From: Akkermansiaceae bacterium
GTDB lineage: Bacteria; Verrucomicrobiota; Verrucomicrobiia; Verrucomicrobiales; Akkermansiaceae
Length of the DNA: 5,071 bases
Assembly: GCA_029287105.1 (NCBI GenBank)
Contig: JARFRT010000205.1
Coordinates: 1-5,071 of the forward strand
Reading direction: 5' to 3'
Part shown: positions 1 through 5,071 of the stretch, one piece after another
How the letters are laid out: the number at the start of each line of letters is the position of its first letter
Position numbering within the stretch: the stretch's first letter is position 1
The notes under the pieces: generated by a model
What the model was told of the DNA's origin: nothing
Seen by the model: only the letters and a program-made list of their open reading frames with translations
Database searches by the model: none
Position numbers and translations under genes: made by a program

Positions 1-1
1 C

Positions 2-1360
2 AACACCGCCATACGCGCGATCAAAAAGGAGTGTGCCGACCGGGTTGAATGGTTTGAAAAGCACGACAAGCTGATCGAAGCCCAGCGGATCCGTATGCGC
101 ACCGACTTTGATATCGAAATGATGCAGGAAATGGGGTTTTGCCAGGGGATCGAAAACTACTCGCGCCACCTCACCGGTCGGGAGCCGGGCGCCCGTCCCT
201 ACACCCTGCTCGACTTCTTCCCCGCCGATTACCTCCTGCTCATGGACGAGAGCCACGTCAGCGTGCCGCAGGTGGGCGGGATGTATGAAGGGGACAAGAG
301 CCGCAAGACCACACTGGTCGAACATGGGTTCCGGCTGCCCAGCGCGCTCGACAACCGTCCGCTCAAGTTCGACGAATTCATGCAGATGACCGGGCAACGG
401 GTCTATATTTCCGCCACCCCGGGGCCATTCGAGTTCATCAACTCGCGCCCTGACAACAAAAAGTTCATCCCATGGAAGCGCGGCGAGATTTCCGCCGCCC
501 AGGCGCTGAAACAGATCCGCAAAAACATCACCCCGAGCGGCGCGGATCAGGACGTGGACGACTTCGATGTGCGCTCGGCGGGAAGTCATTTGATTATCGA
601 GCAAATCATCCGCCCGACAGGACTGCTCGATCCGGTGATCACCCTGAAGCCGCTCAAGGGGCAGATTGATGAAACCATCGACATGTGCCGTGAGCGGGCC
701 GACCGCGGCGAGCGCGTCCTGATCACCACGCTGACCAAGAAAACGGCGGAAGACCTTGCCGAATACATCCAGGAAACCGGTCTCAAGGTGCGCTACATCC
801 ATGCCGACGTCGGCGCCATCGAACGGGTTGAGATCCTCCGTTCGCTGCGCAATGCCGAAGTTGACGTATTGGTCGGCATCAACCTGCTGCGTGAAGGCCT
901 CGACCTGCCCGAGGTCTCGCTTGTCTGTATCCTCGATGCCGACAAAGAAGGGTTCCTCCGCAATGAAACCTCGCTCATCCAGACCGCGGGCCGTGCCGCC
1001 CGCCACATTGACGGCGAATGCGTGCTGTTCTGCGATGTTGTCACCGACTCCATTCAAGCCCTGCTCAACATCACCGAGCATCGCCGCAAACGTCAGCTCG
1101 AGCACAATGAAAAACACGGCATCACCCCTCAAAGCGTCGTCAGCGCGGTCCAGGAAAGCCTGAGCCATTACGAGGCCAACAAGGAATCCGCCCAGCACCT
1201 CAATCAAACGATGGTTGCCGAGGACCAGGCCAGCTACAACACCGTGGTGGTCATCGCCGAACTCGAAGAGGAAATGCGCGAGGCCGCGGCCAAATTAGAG
1301 TTCGAACGCGCCGCCCATTTGAGGGACCAGATCAAGCAGCTCAAGTCAAAGAACCCTTAA
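2..1360 (+). CDS. uvrB: UvrB, excinuclease ABC subunit B (5' truncated by window edge)
   Basis: This is the DNA-damage recognition helicase-like subunit of UvrABC nucleotide excision repair, acting in the cytoplasm with UvrA and UvrC. The frame is open from base 2, so the ATG at 95 is internal. About 452 residues are visible, and roughly the first 250, with the Walker A loop and the beta-hairpin, lie off the window. In visible-residue numbering: EAQR and GIENYSRHL near the start, the Walker B DESH box at 82-85 (bases 245-256), SATPG at 137-141, RPTGLLDP at 204-211, the helicase C-domain with TTLTKK, VGINLLREGLDLPEVS and DADKEGFLR, then the QTAGRAAR box (motif VI) and HGITPQSV. A C-terminal UVR domain (LEFERAAHLRDQI) binds UvrC. 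The match to UvrB is unambiguous. Unusually, SATPG is separated from RPTGLLDP by 62 residues rather than the 16 I recall in E. coli. The stop overlaps the convergent gene's stop by 4 bases. Confidence 0.98.
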   Translation, partial: NTAIRAIKKECADRVEWFEKHDKLIEAQRIRMRTDFDIEMMQEMGFCQGIENYSRHLTGREPGARPYTLLDFFPADYLLLMDESHVSVPQVGGMYEGDKSRKTTLVEHGFRLPSALDNRPLKFDEFMQMTGQRVYISATPGPFEFINSRPDNKKFIPWKRGEISAAQALKQIRKNITPSGADQDVDDFDVRSAGSHLIIEQIIRPTGLLDPVITLKPLKGQIDETIDMCRERADRGERVLITTLTKKTAEDLAEYIQETGLKVRYIHADVGAIERVEILRSLRNAEVDVLVGINLLREGLDLPEVSLVCILDADKEGFLRNETSLIQTAGRAARHIDGECVLFCDVVTDSIQALLNITEHRRKRQLEHNEKHGITPQSVVSAVQESLSHYEANKESAQHLNQTMVAEDQASYNTVVVIAELEEEMREAAAKLEFERAAHLRDQIKQLKSKNP

Positions 1361-1794
1361 CTGGAGCCGTTTTTGTCCTCCCGCATTGCCTTCAAGCGCT
1401 GTTCATGGTCGTCGAGGATGAACAGCGAGCGCTTGAAATCAATCAGGCCGGATAATTTCCTGGCCTCGGCGCGTGAGCGGGTATCGATATGGAGCACCAT
1501 TTTCCCCATATCCACCCCGGGGATGTCCTTGACCAGCTCGGGATTGGAAATGCGCAGGATGATCCGGCGGATCCGGAACCACTGCTTGATGACCTCCACG
1601 TGTTCGATTTCGCCGTAGGGAAGCTCTATGGTGTTCATCTCACCCTTGCCTCCCCTGAAAACGCTCCCCTTCATCCGCCAGCTGAGGGCGACATGATCGG
1701 GCAGAAAACGGAGTTTTCCGAGCACTTCCTGCCGGCCCAGGGGATCGGTGGCGGGAATGCTGAAGTGGATGTTGACGGGATCGATGGATATCAT
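1357..1794 (-). CDS. Conserved-looking hypothetical protein, 145 aa
   Basis: I do not recognise this protein. The frame is open back to an ATG at 1890, but that longer version would be translated through the glnB terminator, so I place the start at the ATG at 1794 (MISIDPVNIHF). The product is soluble, with no signal peptide or membrane segment and no cysteines. Its pattern alternates hydrophobic residues in short beta-like strands (KLRFLPDHVALSW, IELPYGEIEHVEVI, RRIILRIS, KMVLHIDTRS). It ends in a helix (EARKLSGLIDFKRSLFILDD) and a charged tail. A run of beta strands closed by a helix is reminiscent of bacterial PH-like folds, but that is only a fold impression. No Shine-Dalgarno is seen. 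The gene begins 14 bases after the U-tract of the glnB terminator, so it may depend on read-through or on a promoter overlapping that terminator. Its stop overlaps that of uvrB. Confidence 0.7.
   Translation of the reverse strand: MISIDPVNIHFSIPATDPLGRQEVLGKLRFLPDHVALSWRMKGSVFRGGKGEMNTIELPYGEIEHVEVIKQWFRIRRIILRISNPELVKDIPGVDMGKMVLHIDTRSRAEARKLSGLIDFKRSLFILDDHEQRLKAMREDKNGSS
1391..1437. repeat. 16-bp imperfect inverted repeat at the uvrB/hypothetical convergence
   Basis: Bases 1391-1406 are the reverse complement of 1418-1437 except for a 4-base bulge on the right arm. The outer stem of 9-10 bp (TTCAAGCGC with GCGCTTGAA) stacks on an inner stem of 6-7 bp (GTTCAT with ATGAAC), around an 11-base loop. 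It starts 30 bases after the uvrB stop and lies inside the 3' coding end of the minus-strand gene. Neither side has a U-tract, so it is not a standard intrinsic terminator. It could still fold in transcripts from both strands and act as an RNA 3' barrier. Confidence 0.6.
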
Positions 1795-1808
1795 CGCCCG
1801 GCGATCAT

Positions 1809-1855
1809 AAAAAAAACAGCGCCCCGGGCAAGTGATTCTTTGCCCGTGCGCTGTT
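1809..1855 (-). terminator. Intrinsic terminator of glnB
   Basis: Read on the minus strand, AACAGCGC (1855-1848) pairs with GCGCTGTT (1822-1815), and CGGGCAA (1846-1840) pairs with TTGCCCG (1831-1825). The two stems are separated by a small internal loop and close on an 8-base loop. A run of eight Ts follows (1816-1809), overlapping the end of the stem. It begins 42 bases after the glnB stop. On the plus strand no T-run follows, so it works in one direction only. Confidence 0.9.
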
Positions 1856-1896
1856 GTCTCAAATTCAAATGGCTCAATACTAACCAGCAACGGGTG

Positions 1897-2244
1897 CTAG
1901 TTAACAGCCACGGCATCGGAACCGGTTTCGCCGGTACGGATACGGATGGCTTCCTCAACAGGTGAGATAAAGACCTTGCCGTCACCGATCTTTCCAGTGT
2001 TGGCGCTCTTGACGATGGCCTCGGCAACGGTGGCCGAATCCTCGTCATCAACGATGATTTCAAGCTTTACCTTGGGGAGGAAATCGACGGTGTATTCACT
2101 GCCGCGATAGATCTCGGTATGGCCTTTTTGGCGGCCGAATCCCTTGACTTCGGTGACGGTCATTCCCTGAACGCCTACTTCAGCGAGGGCTTCCTTAACC
2201 TCTTCAAGTTTGAAGGGTTTGATAATGGCTTCGATTTTTTTCAT
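1897..2244 (-). CDS. glnB: Nitrogen regulatory protein P-II (GlnB)
   Basis: This is the trimeric cytoplasmic PII signal protein, which senses ATP/ADP and 2-oxoglutarate and controls nitrogen-metabolism targets such as glutamine synthetase modification, NtrB or AmtB. It has 115 residues against the usual 112. The N-terminus MKKIEAIIKPFKL and the T-loop (GFGRQKGHTEIYRGSEY) are intact. Tyr51, the classic uridylylation site, is present, as are Q39 and K58. The B-loop TGKIGDGK is at 83-90, and R101 and R103 of the C-terminal signature are present. K3 and D54 fit E. coli GlnB rather than GlnK, and no amtB is visible beside it. The start follows an ATG with a pyrimidine-rich CCAACCACCGACCATC upstream, so there is no Shine-Dalgarno. 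The gene has its own sigma-54 promoter 45 bases upstream and a strong terminator downstream, which suggests a monocistronic nitrogen-regulated unit. Which targets it controls cannot be told from here. Confidence 0.98.
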   Translation of the reverse strand: MKKIEAIIKPFKLEEVKEALAEVGVQGMTVTEVKGFGRQKGHTEIYRGSEYTVDFLPKVKLEIIVDDEDSATVAEAIVKSANTGKIGDGKVFISPVEEAIRIRTGETGSDAVAVN

Positions 2245-2288
2245 GATGGTCGGTGGTTGGTAGTCTATGATTTATGCCCCTCATAGCA

Positions 2289-2304
2289 AGCAAGCATCGT
2301 GCCA
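2289..2304 (-). promoter_or_regulatory. Sigma-54 (RpoN) -24/-12 promoter of glnB
   Basis: The minus strand reads TTGGCACGATGCTTGCT (2305-2289), an essentially perfect match to the sigma-54 consensus TGGCAC-N5-TTGCW. The invariant GG (2303-2302) and GC (2291-2290) are separated by exactly 10 bases. The expected transcription start is near 2278, giving a 5' leader of about 34 bases before the glnB ATG. Sigma-54 control by NtrC-type activators is well known for glnB/glnK genes in other bacteria. The activator gene is not in this window, and no good enhancer palindrome is visible upstream. Confidence 0.85.
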
Positions 2305-2352
2305 ATTTTCACTTGTTCTGAAAAACAACTCGCTCATTTACTTAGGATTTCT

Positions 2353-3453
2353 TTATTTTCGTGTGAAACGCGCCCCTGGCAATTGCTGCACCAGGCCTTG
2401 TATTTCCAGCTTGAGCAGAGTGGCATTCACTTCCGAGAGCGGCAGGCTGGTCGCGGACAGAAGCTCGTCGATGCGTAGGGTTTCCCCGTCGAGGGCATCC
2501 ACAATGCAACGCTCCGCACCGGCAAGCTCGGGAAGAGCGCATGAATCCATCACAGCCTGAATGGGCCCGTCGTTCAAGGGTAAAAGGGAGATATCGTCGA
2601 GAATGTCATGCCCGCCGGTCACCAGAGTCGCCCCCTCGCGGATGAGGGAATGACAGCCGGCGGAGGTGGGGCGGTCGATCTGACCCGGCACGGCATAGAT
2701 CGTTTTGCCCAGCTCGCTGGCCAGATTTGCGGTGATCCGGGCACCTGACCACTCGGGGCACTCGACCACGAGCACCGCCTTCGCCCAGGCGGCGACGATC
2801 CGGTTACGCATGGGGAATGTTTTTTTGCTGGGGGCGGTATTCAGTGGAAACTCGGAAACGACGGCACCGTGCCCTGCGGCGATTTTCTCGGCGAGTGCCA
2901 TATTTTCCGGCGGATAGATCTGGCCGAGTCCCGAGCCGAGCACGGCGATGGTGCGTCCTTTGGCGGCAATCGCCCCCTCGTGCGCGTGGGTGTCAATGCC
3001 ACGGGCAAGGCCGGAAACGATGGTCAGACCACTCGCTGCCAGTTGAAAGGCAAACTGACGGGACGTCTGAATCCCGTAATGGGATGTCTTGCGTGAGCCG
3101 ACAATCGCCAAGGCATGTCGGTCGGTTTCCTGAATTTCCCCCCAGACGTAGAGCACCAGGGGCGGGTCGTAGCTCTGTTTCAGTGGCTCGGGATATCCGG
3201 GATCCTCCTGGGTCACGATCGAGAGGCCGCGGTCGCTGACCTGTTTGAGTTCCGCCGACAGATCGATGCTGTCCTCCCAGCTCCGGATGGCCGCGGCTGT
3301 TTCCCGGCCCATCCCCTGCACCGCGGTGAGACGCTCGGTGGCGGCTGTCAAAATAGCCTCGGCGCTGCCAAAGTGGTCGATCAGCCTGCGCACGCGTACC
3401 GGACCGATCTTCGGCAGCATGTTCAGAGCGATAAGGGCTTCGCGGGAAGTCAT
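2353..3453 (-). CDS. dprA: DprA, DNA-processing/protection protein
   Basis: DprA (Smf) binds incoming single-stranded DNA during natural transformation, shields it and loads RecA; it is also widespread in bacteria not known to be competent. The 366-residue length is typical. Order: an N-terminal helix-hairpin-helix region (about 8-60, with LPKIGPVRVRRLIDHFG and VQGMGRETAAAI); the Rossmann-fold core with GSRKTSHYG (119-127), SGLARGIDTHAHEGA (147-161), VLGSGL (171-176), YPPEN (180-184), SEFP (200-203), FPMRNRIVA (213-221), WSGARIT (235-241), VPGQ (255-258) and SAGCHSLIREGA (264-275); and a C-terminal winged-helix domain (about 312-363, RIDELLSATSLPLSEVNATLLKLEIQGLV). All core motifs look intact. 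The start has only a weak GGCGG ahead of it. No terminator is evident after the stop, so transcripts may run on into glnB, which lies 108 bases downstream. Confidence 0.97.
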   Translation of the reverse strand: MTSREALIALNMLPKIGPVRVRRLIDHFGSAEAILTAATERLTAVQGMGRETAAAIRSWEDSIDLSAELKQVSDRGLSIVTQEDPGYPEPLKQSYDPPLVLYVWGEIQETDRHALAIVGSRKTSHYGIQTSRQFAFQLAASGLTIVSGLARGIDTHAHEGAIAAKGRTIAVLGSGLGQIYPPENMALAEKIAAGHGAVVSEFPLNTAPSKKTFPMRNRIVAAWAKAVLVVECPEWSGARITANLASELGKTIYAVPGQIDRPTSAGCHSLIREGATLVTGGHDILDDISLLPLNDGPIQAVMDSCALPELAGAERCIVDALDGETLRIDELLSATSLPLSEVNATLLKLEIQGLVQQLPGARFTRK

Positions 3454-3530
3454 GCCGCCAGCTTAAGTTTTAAACGCTCAATGCCAAATACCAATTTAAC
3501 AAATCTGCTAGATCGCTGGGTGGGGGGCGT

Positions 3531-3561
3531 AAAAAAGCCCTCCCGTGTGACGGAAGGGCTT
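3531..3561 (-). terminator. Intrinsic terminator of rpmE
   Basis: On the minus strand AAGCCCT (3561-3555) pairs with AGGGCTT (3541-3535). After one mismatch, CCGT (3553-3550) pairs with ACGG (3546-3543) around a three-base loop. The T-run at 3536-3531 is six bases. It starts 52 bases after the rpmE stop and ends 77 bases before the dprA start, so it separates the two transcription units. Confidence 0.88.
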
Positions 3562-3613
3562 GTGAAATGGTTTTTGTGAAAGTGGTTTAAAACCGGGTCC
3601 TGGCCTGGGCCAA

Positions 3614-3886
3614 TCAAGCGTTGAGCTTGGGCTTGCCGGCGCGGCGGACTGATCCGAAACGCTTCTGGAACTTGTCGATCCGGCCTGCGGTGTCCACAAA
3701 CTGCTTCTGGCCGGTAAAGAACGGGTGCGAATCGGAGGTGACACCCATCGAGATGATGTAGTGGTCGACGCCGTCGATTTGCTCTACCTTGGCCGACTTT
3801 GCCGTGGAGCGGGTAATGAAGCGCGTTCCAGTGGTCATGTCTTGAAAGGCAACGGGATGATACTCGGGATGAAAATCTGTTTTCAT
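3614..3886 (-). CDS. rpmE: 50S ribosomal protein L31, type B
   Basis: L31 sits on the central protuberance of the large ribosomal subunit and bridges to the 30S. The 90-residue product starts MKTDFHPEYHPV and carries the type B hallmarks TRST, the SDSHPFFTGQKQFVDTAGRIDKF block and a basic tail (RRAGKPKLNA). It has no cysteines, so it is the zinc-independent form, which in some bacteria replaces a zinc-binding paralogue under zinc limitation. The frame is open upstream to an ATG at 3943, but those 19 residues do not resemble L31, so I chose the ATG at 3886. No Shine-Dalgarno precedes it (CCCAAACCAATT). It appears monocistronic, with its own terminator and a possible promoter upstream. Some annotation schemes name the type B gene rpmE2. 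Confidence 0.96.
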   Translation of the reverse strand: MKTDFHPEYHPVAFQDMTTGTRFITRSTAKSAKVEQIDGVDHYIISMGVTSDSHPFFTGQKQFVDTAGRIDKFQKRFGSVRRAGKPKLNA

Positions 3887-4239
3887 AATTGGTTTGGGTT
3901 GCTGCCACCACGTTTCCGGCGCGGCGGGACGGGGAAAATGCATTATTTAGACGAGGTGTCAAGTCGTTACCTGCCGAGAACCTGCATTTTTCCGCCCCGG
4001 CGGGAGTTGCGCGGCGTGCCGGCCTGCGCGCCATCCGCGAAGCAACGGACGAACATACAGTCAAGTCACCCACCGCCACGCGCTGGGCGGGCGCGTCGGA
4101 GCGCACGGGGGAAGATCACCTGGAAATTCTTCGACTTCTCATTATCAACCGTGTTCGCCTGCACCGCAAGAAGATCCTTGTAGGGTCGGGGTTCCGTGGA
4201 GTGGCCGGGTTTTCGGAGCGACCGGAATGCTGGTAGCGA
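3887..4239. other. 353-bp intergenic gap, no convincing gene
   Basis: This stretch separates the anti-sigma-like gene from rpmE. Frames that stay open through it (for example 3889-4236 on the plus strand) are rich in Arg, Ala and Gly, have no family resemblance and overlap nothing conserved, so I treat them as GC-driven. It contains a possible rpmE promoter (3940-3962) and a small GC hairpin (ACGCGC 4078-4083 with GCGCGT 4091-4096). It also has a repeat-like GTAGGGTCGGGGTTCC near 4180. No T-run terminator for the upstream gene is visible. Confidence 0.5.
3940..3962 (-). promoter_or_regulatory. Possible rpmE promoter with atypical spacing
   Basis: On the minus strand a perfect -35-like TTGACA (3962-3957) is followed by an AT-rich TAAATAATGC (3949-3940), about 55 bases before the rpmE ATG. 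The best -10-like hexamer AATAAT lies only 9 bases after TTGACA, too close for a normal sigma-70 pair, and nothing good sits at 16-18 bases. The location is sensible but the assignment is weak. Confidence 0.25.
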
Positions 4240-5071
4240 TTAAAAGTACCGCAGCATCGCGTCCTTATGTTGCGCGTCGTCCTTCGCGAGCAGGATGAAG
4301 GTGTTCTCCTTGTCCCGCCAGCGGGCGACATTCCACTTTGTCTTGCGGCAGTGGTAGCAGTCTTTCTTTTTGACCTGATCCAAGGTGGGCAGGTCGCGGT
4401 CCTTGACATAATCATTTTTGACAACGATCAGGTGCACCATGCCGCCGGTATCCTCCAGGAAGCAAACCAGGGACGCCTCCTTGTCACCCGGGAGCATGAT
4501 TTTTTTGCAGCCCAGGCTCTTCATTTGCTGCAGGCTTGCCGGGATGGTTGACGCGGCGGGAAGCTCATGGCTGACCAACCAGGTATTGATACTTTGCGGG
4601 TCCCCATTTTCCATATCCAGATTGAGGCTGGCATTGAGCATGCGGCCCGCCTGCTGCTGGATCTCATGGGACGCCAGCCTTTCGCCGGTGCCGTCAGCAT
4701 GGCCGGCGGTCATCTGGAAAGCGGCGAAGCCACCCAGCACAACGGCTGCGGCGACGGCTGCCACCTTGAACCAACCGCGGCGTCCACCCCCTTTGACCGG
4801 CATGGCGGCGACTTGACCCGCCGCTTTGCCTTCCTGGACTTCCATGGCGGCAATGATTTGATCGCGCAGGCCTGCGGGCGGCTGCACCTCACCGAGGGCG
4901 TCACGGAGCAGATCATCCATCGCGGCCTCCATTTCAGGGTCGGCAGGTTTCTCACCACGCATCACCGCGAGGATGTGCTGCCTGAGTTCCTCGGGGATTT
5001 CCACCTCGCAGAGTGCGGCGGCAAACGCGGCATCGGCGGAGCGCTCGTCGGCGAGCCATTCACCGAGTTCA
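4240..5071 (-). CDS. Anti-sigma-factor-like membrane protein (5' end off window)
   Basis: The frame is open to the right edge, so the GTG at 5004 is not necessarily the start; 276 residues are visible. Residues 1-100 look cytoplasmic, acidic and helical, and contain two similar units (ALCEVEIPEELRQHILAVM at 19-37 and ALGEVQPPAGLRDQIIAAM at 58-76). One membrane span follows (about 101-121, FKVAAVAAAVVLGGFAAFQM) behind a basic GGGRRGW stretch, giving N-in topology. The C-terminal part of about 155 residues would be periplasmic. It carries SINTWLVSHELPAAS, LGCKKIML, ASLVCFLEDTGGMVHLIVV, a CYHC pair and a final KWNVARWRDKENTFILLA. Single-span proteins of this build, with a WNVARW-like closing motif, occur as anti-sigma factors, usually just downstream of an ECF sigma gene. 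That gene would lie off the window to the right. Function is inferred from architecture, with no direct family hit. Confidence 0.65.
   Translation of the reverse strand, partial: ELGEWLADERSADAAFAAALCEVEIPEELRQHILAVMRGEKPADPEMEAAMDDLLRDALGEVQPPAGLRDQIIAAMEVQEGKAAGQVAAMPVKGGGRRGWFKVAAVAAAVVLGGFAAFQMTAGHADGTGERLASHEIQQQAGRMLNASLNLDMENGDPQSINTWLVSHELPAASTIPASLQQMKSLGCKKIMLPGDKEASLVCFLEDTGGMVHLIVVKNDYVKDRDLPTLDQVKKKDCYHCRKTKWNVARWRDKENTFILLAKDDAQHKDAMLRYF
4840..5016 (-). repeat. Two-unit internal repeat in the anti-sigma-like protein
   Basis: Bases 5016-4957 and 4899-4840 encode 20-residue units sharing the pattern A-L-x-E-V-x-x-P-x-x-L-R-x-x-I-x-A-x-M, with 10 of 20 positions identical and several more conservative (D/Q, I/L, V/A). 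Each unit follows an acidic helix (EWLADERSADAAF and EAAMDDLLRD). The pattern suggests a duplicated helical hairpin in the cytoplasmic domain. Confidence 0.6.

Noticed and set aside
1368..1376. CCGTTTTTG after the uvrB stop as a terminator U-tract
   Set aside because: No stem precedes the T-run; the nearby hairpin lies after it, in the wrong order for an intrinsic terminator.
1795..1890. Upstream in-frame extension of the small gene to the ATG at 1890
   Set aside because: It would be translated through the glnB terminator stem and U-tract; the extra residues have no conserved look and the ATG at 1794 gives a sensible N-terminus.
1489..1965. 158-codon plus-strand ORF antisense to the small gene and glnB
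   Set aside because: It runs antisense through a terminator and the end of a certain glnB gene and has no recognisable features.
2387..2393. TGCACCA as an NtrC enhancer half-site about 110 bases upstream of the predicted glnB start
   Set aside because: Only one half of the palindrome is present, the facing half does not match, and it lies inside dprA codons, so chance is the simplest explanation.
3887..3943. Longer L31 start at 3943
   Set aside because: L31 type B begins at MKTD(I/F)HP; the 19 extra residues are Pro/Trp/Gln-rich and unlike the family.
3450..4106. 218-codon minus-strand ORF across rpmE and its flanks
   Set aside because: It is an out-of-frame shadow of rpmE, rich in Arg and Pro, and crosses the rpmE terminator.
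3889..4236. 115-codon plus-strand ORF filling the gap between rpmE and the anti-sigma-like gene
   Set aside because: It has no family resemblance and a biased Arg/Ala/Gly composition, and its start lies three bases from the rpmE start on the other strand.
4240..5004. GTG at 5004 as the true start of the anti-sigma-like gene
   Set aside because: The frame stays open to the window edge and the upstream residues contain the first copy of the internal repeat, so the real start is most likely off the window.

Overview
The window looks like an ordinary chromosomal housekeeping segment from a GC-rich Gram-negative-type bacterium. My best guess is Verrucomicrobiota (PVC group). The grounds are a PII protein with a sigma-54 promoter, a cysteine-free type B L31, an anti-sigma-like protein with long Ala/Pro-rich N-terminal repeats, and no clear Shine-Dalgarno at any visible start. 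The taxonomic call is inference. I see no mobile element, CRISPR array, tRNA or rRNA.

Layout. Bases 2-1360 (+) hold the C-terminal two thirds of uvrB (excinuclease ABC subunit B), running in from the left edge. Its stop codon overlaps, tail to tail, the stop of a small unknown gene on the minus strand (1357-1794). Everything else is also on the minus strand. In transcription order from the right edge: an anti-sigma-factor-like membrane protein (5' end off the window, ending at 4240); a 353-bp non-coding gap; rpmE type B (3614-3886) with an intrinsic terminator (3531-3561); dprA (2353-3453); glnB (1897-2244) with its own sigma-54 promoter (2289-2304) and an intrinsic terminator (1809-1855); and the small unknown gene.

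How the parts relate. The genes are mostly separate housekeeping units rather than one pathway: nucleotide excision repair (uvrB), single-strand DNA handling in transformation (dprA), nitrogen signalling (glnB), translation (rpmE) and probable envelope or sigma-factor signalling (anti-sigma-like). The clearest regulatory signal is the near-perfect -24/-12 promoter ahead of glnB, bounded downstream by a strong terminator. glnB is therefore probably a separately controlled, nitrogen-responsive unit, even though it follows dprA on the same strand.

The points most worth a second look are the sigma-54 promoter, a roughly 46-residue insertion in UvrB just after its SATPG motif, a 16-bp imperfect inverted repeat where uvrB meets the small unknown gene, the odd start context of that gene directly behind the glnB terminator, and an internal duplication in the anti-sigma-like protein. 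I did not find a convincing new multi-gene system here.
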